NCBI GenBank assembly: GCA_046086305.1
Contig: JBJSXI010000100.1
Location: forward strand, 1-10,930
Direction: 5' to 3'
DNA length: 10,930 nucleotides
Source of the DNA: UBA668 sp046086305
Lineage (GTDB): Bacteria > Actinomycetota > Acidimicrobiia > Acidimicrobiales > Ilumatobacteraceae
Below the pieces are notes generated by a model, which saw only the letters and a program-made list of their open reading frames with translations, had not been told where the DNA came from and did not search any database. This document shows, in pieces, positions 1 to 7,037 of the stretch. A program made the translations under genes and the position numbers. How positions within the stretch are numbered: position 1 is the first letter of the stretch; every line of letters begins with the position of its first letter.

Positions 1-1
1 A

Positions 2-826
2 TGGGTCGGTCGACATTTGCCGGCCGACACCCCGGTCGGAGGGGAACTCGGTGCCTACCGTCGACTCCTCAACGCCGTCGAGGGCAACACGACCTTCTAT
101 GCACTGCCGCGCGCCGAGCTCGTCAGCCGGTGGGCGGACCAACTCGCGACGGGCAGCGACCCGTTCCGTCTCGTCCTGAAAGCGCCGCGCGTCGTCACCC
201 ACGAGCGGCGACTGCGCGACGTCGACCGCCTGCTCGACTCGTTCGTCGAGTTGATGTCACCGCTCGGCGACCACCTCGGCGGGGTCATGCTCCAGCTGCC
301 GCCCACCTTCGGCCCGGGTGACCTCGATGCACTCGATCGCACCACGGCACGTCTGTCGACCGCGGTGCGATGGTCGGTGGAGGTACGCCACCACGAGTTC
401 TGCGGTGGACCGGGCTTCGCCGCGCTGCACCGCCTGCTCGAGGCCCACGGTGTCGAGCGAGTCGTGCTCGACACGACGGTGCTCTTCTCGCGTCCGCCGC
501 GCACTGCCGAAGGCCGCGACGAGTGGCGAACGAAGCCACGGCTGCCGCTGCTCGACGTTGCACTGACCGACCGGCCCGTCGTGCGGTATGTCGGCGGCGA
601 CGAACCAGACCGCACGAGCATGGGGCTCGACCGGTGGACCGATGTCCTCGCGACGTGGGTACACGAGGGTCGATCACCGACCTTCTTCGTCCACACCCCC
701 GACAACCTCGACTCGCCCGCTCTGGCACGCCGGCTGCACGCCGACGTCGTGAACGCGATGCCCTCGGTCGCCTCGCTCGCACAGCCACCGGAGATCTCGA
801 GCCCCGGCCAGACCGCGCTGTTCTGA
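2..826 (+). CDS. DUF72 / YecE family protein, 5' end cut by window
   Basis: The frame is open from base 2 to a TGA at 824-826 and shows 274 residues. It looks like E. coli YecE along its whole length: WVGRHLP at the start (the W-x-G-x-x-x-P part of the DUF72 N-terminal signature), EGNTTFYALP, LQLPPTFGP, VEVRHHEF, a late FFVHTPDN, and a C-terminus ending QTALF. YecE is about 270 residues, so only some 14-20 N-terminal residues, carrying the GTSGWSY-like strand, are probably missing; an internal start would destroy the TIM-barrel-like fold. The biochemical function of DUF72 is not established and I do not assign one. The gene converges with the oxidoreductase gene at 871-1881, leaving 44 bp between the stops. 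A 13-bp tandem repeat runs through its stop codon. The family call is firm; the role is unknown. Confidence 0.9.
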   Translation, partial: WVGRHLPADTPVGGELGAYRRLLNAVEGNTTFYALPRAELVSRWADQLATGSDPFRLVLKAPRVVTHERRLRDVDRLLDSFVELMSPLGDHLGGVMLQLPPTFGPGDLDALDRTTARLSTAVRWSVEVRHHEFCGGPGFAALHRLLEAHGVERVVLDTTVLFSRPPRTAEGRDEWRTKPRLPLLDVALTDRPVVRYVGGDEPDRTSMGLDRWTDVLATWVHEGRSPTFFVHTPDNLDSPALARRLHADVVNAMPSVASLAQPPEISSPGQTALF

Positions 827-852
827 TCGCCTGTTCTGGTCGCCTGTTCTGC
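814..852. repeat. 13-bp tandem repeat, three copies, across a stop codon
   Basis: Three consecutive 13-bp units lie at 814-826, 827-839 and 840-852. Units two and three (TCGCCTGTTCTG plus one base) are identical over 12 bases; unit one differs at two of those 12. The first unit includes the last codons and TGA of the DUF72 gene, so the extra copies are downstream and untranslated. This looks like slippage duplication of the gene end. Confidence 0.75.
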
Positions 853-863
853 TCGTGCAGGGC
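846..863. terminator. possible weak hairpin between convergent genes
   Basis: CTGC (849-852) and GCAG (857-860) pair around a TCGT loop. On the + strand RNA the stem can extend with two G-U pairs and one G-C pair to about seven pairs. It sits between the convergent stops at 826 and 871, where a terminator is expected. There is no U-tract on either strand, so a working intrinsic terminator is only a guess. Confidence 0.2.
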
Positions 864-870
864 GCCGGGA

Positions 871-1881
871 TCAGCGGAAGTTCGGGATCACCTCGCGCGC
901 GAAGCGCTCGAGCGACTCGGTGTCGGGATAGTCGGCACACCACGGGATGAAACCGGTACACCCGAGGCCGACATAAGTGGCGATCTTCTCGCTCACCTGC
1001 TCCGCCGTCCCCACGAGGTTCGCCGCGATCCACTGGTCTGCGGGAATGCTCCAGGTGTTCCGCTCGGCGATCTTGGCGATCTCCGCCGACGACGAGCGGA
1101 TGCACAACTCGGGGCTCCATGTCCGCCTGATCTCGGCGCGTTCGCGTCCGACCGCCGCACAGTGATCATCGAGGATCGCGTTCTTCCGCGCCCACTCGTC
1201 GGGCAGACCACCGAAGTTCGACGCATCCGCCGAGCGGGCAACAATGCGCAGCGTCAGTTGCTCGCCACCACCACCCACGAGTATTGGCGGGGTCGGCTGC
1301 TGCAGCGGCTTGGGATCACAGTTGGCCCGGTGGAGCGAGTAGTGGTGCCCCTCGTAGGTGGTCTCGGCCTCGGTCCACATGCGACGCACGATCTCGACGC
1401 TCTCGCGGAGCATGCCGATGCGCTCCTTGGGCCGGGGGAACTCGAAGCCGTAGCCCTTGTACTCGTTCTCGTACCAACCTGCGCCGATGCCCCATTCGAG
1501 GCGCCCGCCGCTGATGACATCGATCGTGGCGGTGATCTTGGCGAGCATCGACGGGTGCCGATAGCTGTTGCACCCGACCATCTGCCCGAGGCGGATCCGC
1601 TCGGTGCGCTGGCTCAATGCCGCCATGACGGTCCAGCACTCGAACACCGCCTCGTGCGCCGGCTTCGGGATGTTGTGCATGTGGTCGTAGACCCACAGCG
1701 AGTCATACCCGAGCGACTCGGCGAGCGTGGCGATCTCGACCGCCCGGCCCCACTTGGCCGACGCACCATCGATGCCGACGAGCTCCATCTTCCAGCCCTG
1801 CGGCACGAAGGCGCCGAACAGCACGCGATCCATGTCGCGCAGTCCGACGACAGAGGAACGGGGATCAAAGGAGGCAGCCAT
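871..1881 (-). CDS. LLM-class F420-dependent oxidoreductase, Rv1855c-like
   Basis: This 336-residue luciferase-like (beta/alpha)8-barrel protein most resembles the actinobacterial Rv1855c family of predicted F420-dependent oxidoreductases. Typical segments are FGAFVPQGW (residues 22-30), SLWVYDHMH (61-69), TERIRLGQMV (93-102), the strongly conserved ISGGRLEWGIGAGWYENEYK (123-142) and PPILVGGGGE (198-207). It should bind deazaflavin F420 (or FMN) in the cytosol; the substrate cannot be read from sequence. I chose ATG 1881 because a TACTGT hexamer at 1889-1894 (minus strand) ends 7 nt upstream, fitting a leaderless mRNA. An in-frame ATG two codons upstream (1887) and another at 1833, nearer to the usual family N-terminus, are alternatives. 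It follows the amidase gene on the same strand, 50 nt after its stop, so the two may be co-transcribed. Confidence 0.88.
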   Translation of the reverse strand: MAASFDPRSSVVGLRDMDRVLFGAFVPQGWKMELVGIDGASAKWGRAVEIATLAESLGYDSLWVYDHMHNIPKPAHEAVFECWTVMAALSQRTERIRLGQMVGCNSYRHPSMLAKITATIDVISGGRLEWGIGAGWYENEYKGYGFEFPRPKERIGMLRESVEIVRRMWTEAETTYEGHHYSLHRANCDPKPLQQPTPPILVGGGGEQLTLRIVARSADASNFGGLPDEWARKNAILDDHCAAVGRERAEIRRTWSPELCIRSSSAEIAKIAERNTWSIPADQWIAANLVGTAEQVSEKIATYVGLGCTGFIPWCADYPDTESLERFAREVIPNFR

Positions 1882-1888
1882 GGTCATG

Positions 1889-1894
1889 ACAGTA
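1889..1894 (-). promoter_or_regulatory. putative -10 hexamer (TACTGT) for the LLM oxidoreductase
   Basis: On the minus strand TACTGT matches the TAnnnT form of an actinobacterial -10 element. It ends 7 nt before the ATG at 1881, so transcription would begin at or next to the start codon. No clear -35 is visible and there is no good Shine-Dalgarno sequence. It gives this gene a possible promoter of its own behind the amidase. Confidence 0.45.
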
Positions 1895-1931
1895 CCCGCC
1901 GGTCGGTCGTCGCGATCGGGCTGCGTGCGGC

Positions 1932-3338
1932 TCAGCGACGCGGATCGATGGGCGTCAGCACCCCGACGGCCGCCTCGATCGCTTCCGCCACCGCGAGACA
2001 GGTCAGATCGGCGAAGCGCCGCCCCGTCACCTGTACGCCGATCGGCAGACCGTCGGCGAGTCCCACCGGCACTACGGCCGCAGGCAGACCGAGCAGGTTC
2101 ATCGGCAGGACCGGACGGATCGTGGCGAGGACCTCGAGGGCAGCGTCGAGTGATGTGATGTCGTGGCCGATCGGGAACGCCGGCTGGGCCCAGGTCGGCG
2201 AGATCAGCACATCGAACTCGGCGAAGAAGGCATGCCACGCCATCTCGATGGCATGGCGCTCGGCCAGGAGGGGCAGGAACTCGCCGGTCGACAGCGCCGG
2301 CGAATAGTCGAGGGCGAAGGAGATGAACCGTCGCCCTCCCTCACCCATCACCAGGTCGGCGAGCGGTTGCTGCCAGCGGATGTCCTCGGCGAGTACGGCC
2401 ATCCACAGTTCGATCGCCCGCACGTACATCGGCGGCTCGACATGGACGATCTCGGCACCTCGGGCACCGAGCAGATCCCCGACCTCGCGCACGGCGGCGG
2501 CGATCGATGTCGCGGTGTCGCCGCCGGGTGGATCGGCGAGTACCGCCACGCGCCACGGTCGCCCCACGGTGTGATCGGCGAGCGTGACCGGCAGCGAGTG
2601 CACGTCTCGCGGGTGCGCACCGGCGATTGCGAGGAGTCCGGCGCGCACATCGGCCACGTGGCGGGCCATCGGTCCGTCGGTGAGCATGAACTGTGCCGCG
2701 AGCGACTGCGTCTCGGGTGGCACGACGGTCGCCGACGGCACGACACCCGTGGTCGGCTTGATCGACGCGATGCCACAGCAGTGGGCCGGATTGCGCAGCG
2801 ACCCACCGATGTCGTTGCCGAATCCGAGCGGTGACATCCCCGTCGCCAGCGCGGCCGCCTCGCCACCGCTCGACCCTCCCGCCGTGCGGGACGGATCCCA
2901 CGGATTGCGCGTCACACCGTGCAACGAGCTCTCCGTCGTCACGCGCAGTCCGAGATCGGGGAGGTTGGTACGCGCGATCGGGATCGCCCCGGCACCGCGG
3001 GCACGTTCGACGAGCGGCGCGTCGATCCCGGCGATCGCCTCCGCCAGCGCGACGACGCCCTGCGTGGTGGGCGTGCCAGCGACATCGATGTTCTCCTTCA
3101 CCGTGACGGGCACACCGTGGAGCGGACCGAGCGGCCGGCCGGCCCCAACCGCACGATCGGCGCGGTCGGCCTCGTCGAGCGCCACCTCGTCGAGTCGCCG
3201 GACCACCGCGTTCACCACCGGGTTCACGGCATCGATGCGGTCCAGATGGGCCTGCACCACCTCACGGCTCGTGACCTCCCGACGGGAGATCATTGCGGCC
3301 AGGTCGAGGGCGCCGTGGCGCCACAGTTCTTCGCTCAT
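1932..3338 (-). CDS. amidase signature (AS) family hydrolase
   Basis: A complete 468-residue amidase-signature protein. The Ser-cisSer-Lys triad is visible: Lys81 in VTVKENID, cis-Ser156 in GGSSGGE, and nucleophile Ser180 in GNDIGGSLRNPA. The 24-residue spacing between the two serines is as in malonamidase and FAAH. The family hydrolyses C-N bonds of amides. It is unlikely to be the GatA subunit of the tRNA amidotransferase, because no gatB or gatC is nearby and the sequence after the triad is not GatA-like; I cannot name the substrate. No signal peptide or membrane anchor is visible, so it is probably cytosolic. The gene diverges from menG across 38 bp and is followed on the same strand by the LLM oxidoreductase. 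ATG 3338 gives the expected N-terminus (ALDLAAMISRREVTSREVV). Confidence 0.93.
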   Translation of the reverse strand: MSEELWRHGALDLAAMISRREVTSREVVQAHLDRIDAVNPVVNAVVRRLDEVALDEADRADRAVGAGRPLGPLHGVPVTVKENIDVAGTPTTQGVVALAEAIAGIDAPLVERARGAGAIPIARTNLPDLGLRVTTESSLHGVTRNPWDPSRTAGGSSGGEAAALATGMSPLGFGNDIGGSLRNPAHCCGIASIKPTTGVVPSATVVPPETQSLAAQFMLTDGPMARHVADVRAGLLAIAGAHPRDVHSLPVTLADHTVGRPWRVAVLADPPGGDTATSIAAAVREVGDLLGARGAEIVHVEPPMYVRAIELWMAVLAEDIRWQQPLADLVMGEGGRRFISFALDYSPALSTGEFLPLLAERHAIEMAWHAFFAEFDVLISPTWAQPAFPIGHDITSLDAALEVLATIRPVLPMNLLGLPAAVVPVGLADGLPIGVQVTGRRFADLTCLAVAEAIEAAVGVLTPIDPRR

Positions 3339-3344
3339 CGACGC

Positions 3345-3350
3345 ATGATG
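3345..3350 (-). promoter_or_regulatory. weak -10-like hexamer (CATCAT) for the amidase gene
   Basis: CATCAT on the minus strand agrees with TATAAT at four of six positions and ends 6 nt before the amidase ATG (3338). This is the same placement as the stronger hexamers elsewhere in the window. Taken alone the match is weak. Confidence 0.3.
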
Positions 3351-3363
3351 CCAGACCCACCCC

Positions 3364-3369
3364 TAGCCT
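3364..3369 (+). promoter_or_regulatory. putative -10 hexamer (TAGCCT) of a leaderless menG promoter
   Basis: TAGCCT ends 7 nt before the GTG at 3377 and no Shine-Dalgarno sequence lies between, so the mRNA probably begins at the start codon. The nine bases TAGCCTCGA recur exactly in front of menE (9365-9373), and TATCCTCGG precedes frnE. No convincing -35 is visible. Confidence 0.55.
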
Positions 3370-3376
3370 CGAACAC

Positions 3377-4081
3377 GTGGCTGCACGACGATGGGATCGC
3401 GACACCCTCCCCCAGGGTGAGGAGAAGGTCGCTGCAGTCCGCGACATGTTCGACACCATCGCCCCACGGTACGACCTCGTCAATCGGATCATGACCTTCC
3501 GACTCGACACACGTTGGCGTCGCCGCGCCGTTCGCCAACTCGGCCTGCCGGAGCACAGCACCGTCATCGACCTCGCGGCGGGCACCGGCGACCTGTGCAT
3601 CGACCTGCAGCGCGCCGGACATCATCCGATCTCCTTCGATCTCAGCTACGGCATGCTCGCCGCCGACCGCAGCGGCAGTCCGCGTGTGCAGGCCGACATC
3701 CTCCGACTGCCGCTGGCAGATGCGGGCGTCGACGGCGCCACATGCGGATTCGCCCTGCGAAATCTCGTCGATCTCGACCGATTCTTCGTCGAGCTCGCCC
3801 GTGTCGTGCGGCCCGGCGGCCGCATCGCCCTGCTGGATGTCGGGATACCGCACCGACGCGTCGTCCGCTGGGGGAACGACATCTACTTCGGTCGTGTCGT
3901 GCCGCGCATCGGTGCCCTGCTGAGCGATGGTGCCGCCTACCGTTACCTGCCGCGCAGTGTCTCGTACCTCCCGCCACGTGATGCGCTCGTGCGCATGCTC
4001 GCTGCAGCCGGATTCGACGACGTCGAACACCACCAACTGTCGGGCGGCCTCACCCAACTGCTGGTCGGCACCCGCCGCTGA
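3377..4081 (+). CDS. menG: demethylmenaquinone methyltransferase (UbiE/MenG family)
   Basis: Predicted to methylate demethylmenaquinone to menaquinone with S-adenosylmethionine, the last step of the pathway. Visible signatures in the 234-residue product are FDTIAPRYDLVNRIMTFRLD (25-44, the UbiE family motif), SAM motif I VIDLAAGTGD (63-72), the acidic end of the next strand at FDLS (87-90), FALRNLVDLDRFF (125-137) and VVRPGGRIALLDV (143-155). The length is normal for the family (about 230-250). GTG 3377 was chosen because a TAGCCT hexamer ends 7 nt upstream and the product then begins just before the conserved RDTLPQGEEK. The frame is open further upstream, to 3293, but that part runs into the divergent amidase gene. 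MenF starts one base after the stop, so the two are surely co-expressed. The family also methylates ubiquinone precursors, but the men context points to menaquinone. Confidence 0.93.
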   Translation: MAARRWDRDTLPQGEEKVAAVRDMFDTIAPRYDLVNRIMTFRLDTRWRRRAVRQLGLPEHSTVIDLAAGTGDLCIDLQRAGHHPISFDLSYGMLAADRSGSPRVQADILRLPLADAGVDGATCGFALRNLVDLDRFFVELARVVRPGGRIALLDVGIPHRRVVRWGNDIYFGRVVPRIGALLSDGAAYRYLPRSVSYLPPRDALVRMLAAAGFDDVEHHQLSGGLTQLLVGTRR

Positions 4082-4082
4082 G

Positions 4083-5309
4083 ATGCGTGCCCTCACCCTT
4101 CCGCTCGACGATCCCCGACTCGGCGCACTCGCCGACGCGTCACTCGACGACATTGCTGGCGCCGAGGGAGTGCTGTTCGTTCGCGATCGCATCGGCATCG
4201 CCGGACGTGGCGTCGCACTGACGGTCGACGCACACTGCGCGGCCGACACACTCGCCCGCCTCTCCCATGACTGCCGCGTCTCCGGTGTCCACCCGCTCGC
4301 AATCGGTGCGATCCCGTTCGAGCCGGGAGGTCGAGCGGAGCTGACGGTACCTGCCGCGACCGTCCACCGTCGCGACGACGGCCTGCGTGCCCTCACCCTC
4401 GTGGCGGACGACCCCGACGCCCTGCTCGCAGAGCTGCTCGACAGCGGCGCGCTCGCACCCGTCCCCGCCCCGCTGCCGCGGGCCCAGGAGTTCACGATCC
4501 GTCCGTCGACGCCGATCGATCGGTACCTCGCGGCGGTCGCCGCCGCCCGCAACGCCGTTCGTGCTGGCACCCTCACCAAGGCGGTCATCGCCCGAGAGAT
4601 CGAGGTGACCTCGCCCGAGCCGATCGACGTCCACGCCGTCCTGCTCAGATTGCGGGCCACCTTCGGTCGGAGCCACCGCTACAGCATCGACGGCCTCGTG
4701 GGCGCATCTCCCGAGTTGCTCGTCGAGGTCCGCGGCTCCACCGTGCGATCCCACCCACTGGCGGGGACGACGCCACGCACCGGCGACCCCGACACCGACC
4801 GGCGGGCCGCAGCCGAACTCGTCGCGAGCGAGAAGAACCAGATCGAACACCGTGTCGTCATCGACATGATCCACGACACGCTGCTGCCGTGGTGCAGCTA
4901 TCTCGACTGGGAGCCCGAGGCGAGCATCGTGTCGGTGGCCAATGTGCAGCACCTCGGCACGGCGATGGAGGGACGGCTGAGCGAGCCACGACCCGACGTC
5001 GTCGAGCTCGTCGCCGCACTGTCGCCCACACCCGCCCTCGGCGGCTTCCCGAGGCGCGAGGCACTCGAGTTGATCGCTGCCGTCGAGGGATTCCGCCGTG
5101 GACGCTACGGCGGTGCCGTCGGATGGGTCGATGCGGCTGGTGACGGCACCTGGGCCGTGACGATCCGGTGCGCCGAGTTCACGGCCGATCGCACACGTGC
5201 CCGCCTCGTTGCCGGCGGCGGGATCGTCGCCGCGAGCGAACCGCTCGCCGAACTCGCCGAGACCCAGGCCAAGTTGCAGGCGATGCTGTCGGCGATCGTG
5301 CGCGCCTGA
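4083..5309 (+). CDS. menF: isochorismate synthase (MenF type)
   Basis: Predicted to convert chorismate to isochorismate, the first committed step of menaquinone synthesis. The 408-residue product has the chorismate-binding fold: LTKAVIAR with the expected catalytic base Lys166, LVGASPELL with the expected catalytic acid Glu211, HPLAGTTPRTG (224-234), SEKNQIEHRVVIDMI (249-263), VQHLGTAMEGRL (288-299), LSPTPALGGFP (313-323), RYGGAVGWVD (341-350) and C-terminal Glu390 and Glu393, which correspond to Mg2+ ligands in EntC/MenF. The first ~140 residues diverge, as is usual in the family. ATG 4083 lies one base after the menG TGA, so translation is probably coupled. EntC-like siderophore or PchA-like salicylate functions are formal alternatives; the neighbours argue for menaquinone. 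It converges with menD, 18 bp between stops. Confidence 0.92.
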   Translation: MRALTLPLDDPRLGALADASLDDIAGAEGVLFVRDRIGIAGRGVALTVDAHCAADTLARLSHDCRVSGVHPLAIGAIPFEPGGRAELTVPAATVHRRDDGLRALTLVADDPDALLAELLDSGALAPVPAPLPRAQEFTIRPSTPIDRYLAAVAAARNAVRAGTLTKAVIAREIEVTSPEPIDVHAVLLRLRATFGRSHRYSIDGLVGASPELLVEVRGSTVRSHPLAGTTPRTGDPDTDRRAAAELVASEKNQIEHRVVIDMIHDTLLPWCSYLDWEPEASIVSVANVQHLGTAMEGRLSEPRPDVVELVAALSPTPALGGFPRREALELIAAVEGFRRGRYGGAVGWVDAAGDGTWAVTIRCAEFTADRTRARLVAGGGIVAASEPLAELAETQAKLQAMLSAIVRA

Positions 5310-5317
5310 ACCGCTCT

Positions 5318-5332
5318 CCTGATCTGGTCAGG
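5318..5332. terminator. short inverted repeat between convergent menF and menD
   Basis: CCTGA (5318-5322) and TCAGG (5328-5332) form a 5-bp stem around a 5-nt loop, overlapping the menD stop codon. The position is right for a shared bidirectional terminator of two convergent genes. The stem is short and neither strand has a U-tract, so function is uncertain. Confidence 0.25.
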
Positions 5333-7007
5333 TGATCGCGTCGGAGACGCACTGCTCGAGGCGGCGGTGTTCGGCCACGTTCGCGGCTCGATCACTGCGC
5401 ACCCGCACGACGGCGAGTCCGGGTTCGGCCAGTGCAGCTACGAGTTCACGCCGTGTCGCGACGTCCCTCGTTGCCAGTCCGTGGCCCGCAGCGACGGCCA
5501 GGACGTCGGTGCCGTGCGGTGTGCCGAACAGTTCCTCGAAGCGCGCCGGCGGGAGAGACCCGGCCTGGGGAAGGAACGAGAAGATGCCGCCGCCATCGTT
5601 GTCGACGACGATGATCTTCAGGTCGACCCGTCGACGCGCGAGCGCCGTCAGCGATGACTGATCGTGACAGAACGCAACATCACCGACGAAGGCAACGGTG
5701 GGGCGAGCGGTGCCGAGGGCCACGCCGATCGCCGTCGCGAGCACACCGTCGATCCCGTTGGCGCCACGATTCGAGTGCACCGTGGTCGATGCCGGGGCAC
5801 CGAACCACTCGACATCGCGCACCGGCATCGACGACGACACGACGAGCTCGGCATTGCCGCTCGACAGCACACGCGCCACGGCCGGCTCGGTGAGGAACGC
5901 ATCGTCATCGTCGAGGATCGCACCGAGCGCGCCCTGGGCCGCCCGTTCGGCGTGCTGCCATTCCGCGGACCACCCGGCCGGCGCAGGCCGGGGCGGCCAG
6001 GACGTCTCACTGCGGAGGGCGTCACACCACACACCGACCTCACCGAACACCCGGTGATCGATGATGCCAAGGGGATCGAGTACTCGATGCTGGGGATGCA
6101 CCTGGACGTGCACTGCGCCCGAGCCTGCGAGCCACTGACCGAGGACCTTCGACGCCGGCGGATCACCAAGGTGTACGACGACCTCCGGCATGTGCGCCAC
6201 TGCGAACTTCTCGACACGCAAGAGTGGGTCGAACGCACACACCGCAGCATCGAGTTCACGACACCCCGAGCGAGGATCGGCGAGGACGGGCCATCCGAGC
6301 GATGTTGCGAGCGCATCGACCGCGTCGACCCGATCAATGCCCCGCCCGGCGACGATGACCCCGCGGCGCCCGTCGAGCAGCGTGAGGAACTCCTCGGCCG
6401 ACAGGGGCGCGAGGAACCACCCCTCGTCGGACTCGTCGATCACGTCTTCGACGGGTGGTAGTTCACCGACGACGCCGACGAGTGGTTCGCGGAACGGCAG
6501 GTTCACGTGAACGGGACCCGCGGCGACACCCGTCGACGCCAACCACCATCCGGTTGCGACCGCCCGCCAGGTGTCGGATGCGGCGGCGTCGGCGACGCCT
6601 GCATCGCTGAACATGCGCACCGCACCGCCGAAGAGTTCCTGCTGGTCGATGGTCTGTGGCGCACCGATCCCGTGTAGCTCGGGTGGTCGATCTGCGGTGA
6701 GCACGAGCATCGGCACACCGGCGAGATCCGCCTCGACGACGGCGGCATGGAAGTGGGTCGCCGCGGTGCCACTCGTGCACAGCAGTGTCGCCGGCATACC
6801 GGTCGACGCACCGATGCCGAGGGCGATGAACGCCGCGGTGCGCTCGTCGTGGGCGATGTGCACCTCGAGATCGGGACGCTCGGCGAGGGCGAGGGCCATC
6901 GGCGTGCTGCGCGATCCCGGTGCGACCACGGCGTGACGCAGACCCAGTCGGACGAACTGGTCGACCACAGTGGCGCAGAAGGTGGCCTGCACGTCGGTCG
7001 GCCGCAT
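5328..7007 (-). CDS. menD: SEPHCHC synthase MenD (thiamine diphosphate enzyme)
   Basis: Predicted to join the succinyl-semialdehyde unit made from 2-oxoglutarate to isochorismate, giving SEPHCHC with loss of CO2. The complete 559-residue product keeps E. coli MenD numbering over its first part: Ser32 and Arg33 in APGSRSTP, the ThDP-activating Glu55 in HDERTAAF, Arg107 in TADRPPE and Gln118 in GAPQTIDQ. Farther on are SSSMPVRD (Ser393, Arg397), NRGANGIDG (413-421), the ThDP/Mg2+ motif GD (442-443) to Asn470 in VVDNDGGGIF, and Ile475-Phe476. All family landmarks are present, so it should be active. ATG 7007 gives the expected N-terminus and has a TATCGT hexamer ending 6 nt upstream (leaderless). 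It diverges from the frnE-like gene across 30 bp and converges with menF. Confidence 0.96.
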   Translation of the reverse strand: MRPTDVQATFCATVVDQFVRLGLRHAVVAPGSRSTPMALALAERPDLEVHIAHDERTAAFIALGIGASTGMPATLLCTSGTAATHFHAAVVEADLAGVPMLVLTADRPPELHGIGAPQTIDQQELFGGAVRMFSDAGVADAAASDTWRAVATGWWLASTGVAAGPVHVNLPFREPLVGVVGELPPVEDVIDESDEGWFLAPLSAEEFLTLLDGRRGVIVAGRGIDRVDAVDALATSLGWPVLADPRSGCRELDAAVCAFDPLLRVEKFAVAHMPEVVVHLGDPPASKVLGQWLAGSGAVHVQVHPQHRVLDPLGIIDHRVFGEVGVWCDALRSETSWPPRPAPAGWSAEWQHAERAAQGALGAILDDDDAFLTEPAVARVLSSGNAELVVSSSMPVRDVEWFGAPASTTVHSNRGANGIDGVLATAIGVALGTARPTVAFVGDVAFCHDQSSLTALARRRVDLKIIVVDNDGGGIFSFLPQAGSLPPARFEELFGTPHGTDVLAVAAGHGLATRDVATRRELVAALAEPGLAVVRVRSDRAANVAEHRRLEQCVSDAIT

Positions 7008-7037
7008 CCCGTCACGATACGGGCGTATCCTCGGCCC
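7008..7037. promoter_or_regulatory. 30-bp divergent leaderless promoter region, menD / frnE
   Basis: The 30 bp between the menD ATG (minus strand) and the frnE-like GTG (plus strand) read, symmetrically: 6 nt, -10 hexamer, 6 nt, -10 hexamer, 6 nt. The minus-strand hexamer is TATCGT (7014-7019) and the plus-strand one is TATCCT (7026-7031). Any -35 contacts would fall at or inside the opposite gene's start. Inverted arms also occur: CCCGT at 7008-7012 with ACGGG at 7019-7023, and ACGGGC at 7019-7024 with GCCCGT at 7034-7039; each pair overlaps or encloses one hexamer and could be operator half-sites. Both hexamers fit TAnnnT; regulation by the arms is inference. Confidence 0.55.

Noticed and set aside
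1888..2238. N-terminal extension of the LLM oxidoreductase frame into the amidase gene
   Set aside because: This part is an out-of-frame shadow of the amidase C-terminal coding region and has no luciferase-family similarity.
2234..2257. Imperfect hairpin (GCCAT / ATGGC around CTCG, with flanking pairs)
   Set aside because: It lies in the middle of the amidase coding sequence and encodes ordinary family residues, so it is most simply a by-product of His/Met/Ala codons.
370..2307. Long plus-strand open frame of 645 codons
   Set aside because: It overlaps the DUF72 gene in another frame and then runs antisense to the LLM oxidoreductase and the end of the amidase. Its product is Arg/Ala/Pro-rich with no recognisable domain, a common shadow in high-GC DNA.
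3293..3376. Upstream extension of the menG reading frame
   Set aside because: It overlaps the start of the divergent amidase gene and is unlike the UbiE family; the GTG at 3377 has a well-placed -10 hexamer.
3374..3379. CACGTG palindrome over the menG start codon
   Set aside because: A 6-bp palindrome is expected by chance in GC-rich DNA, and half of it is the GTG start itself.
3335..4660. Minus-strand open frame of 441 codons opposite menG and menF
   Set aside because: Low-complexity Ser/Arg/Ala-rich translation with no domain; menG and menF on the other strand have clear family motifs.
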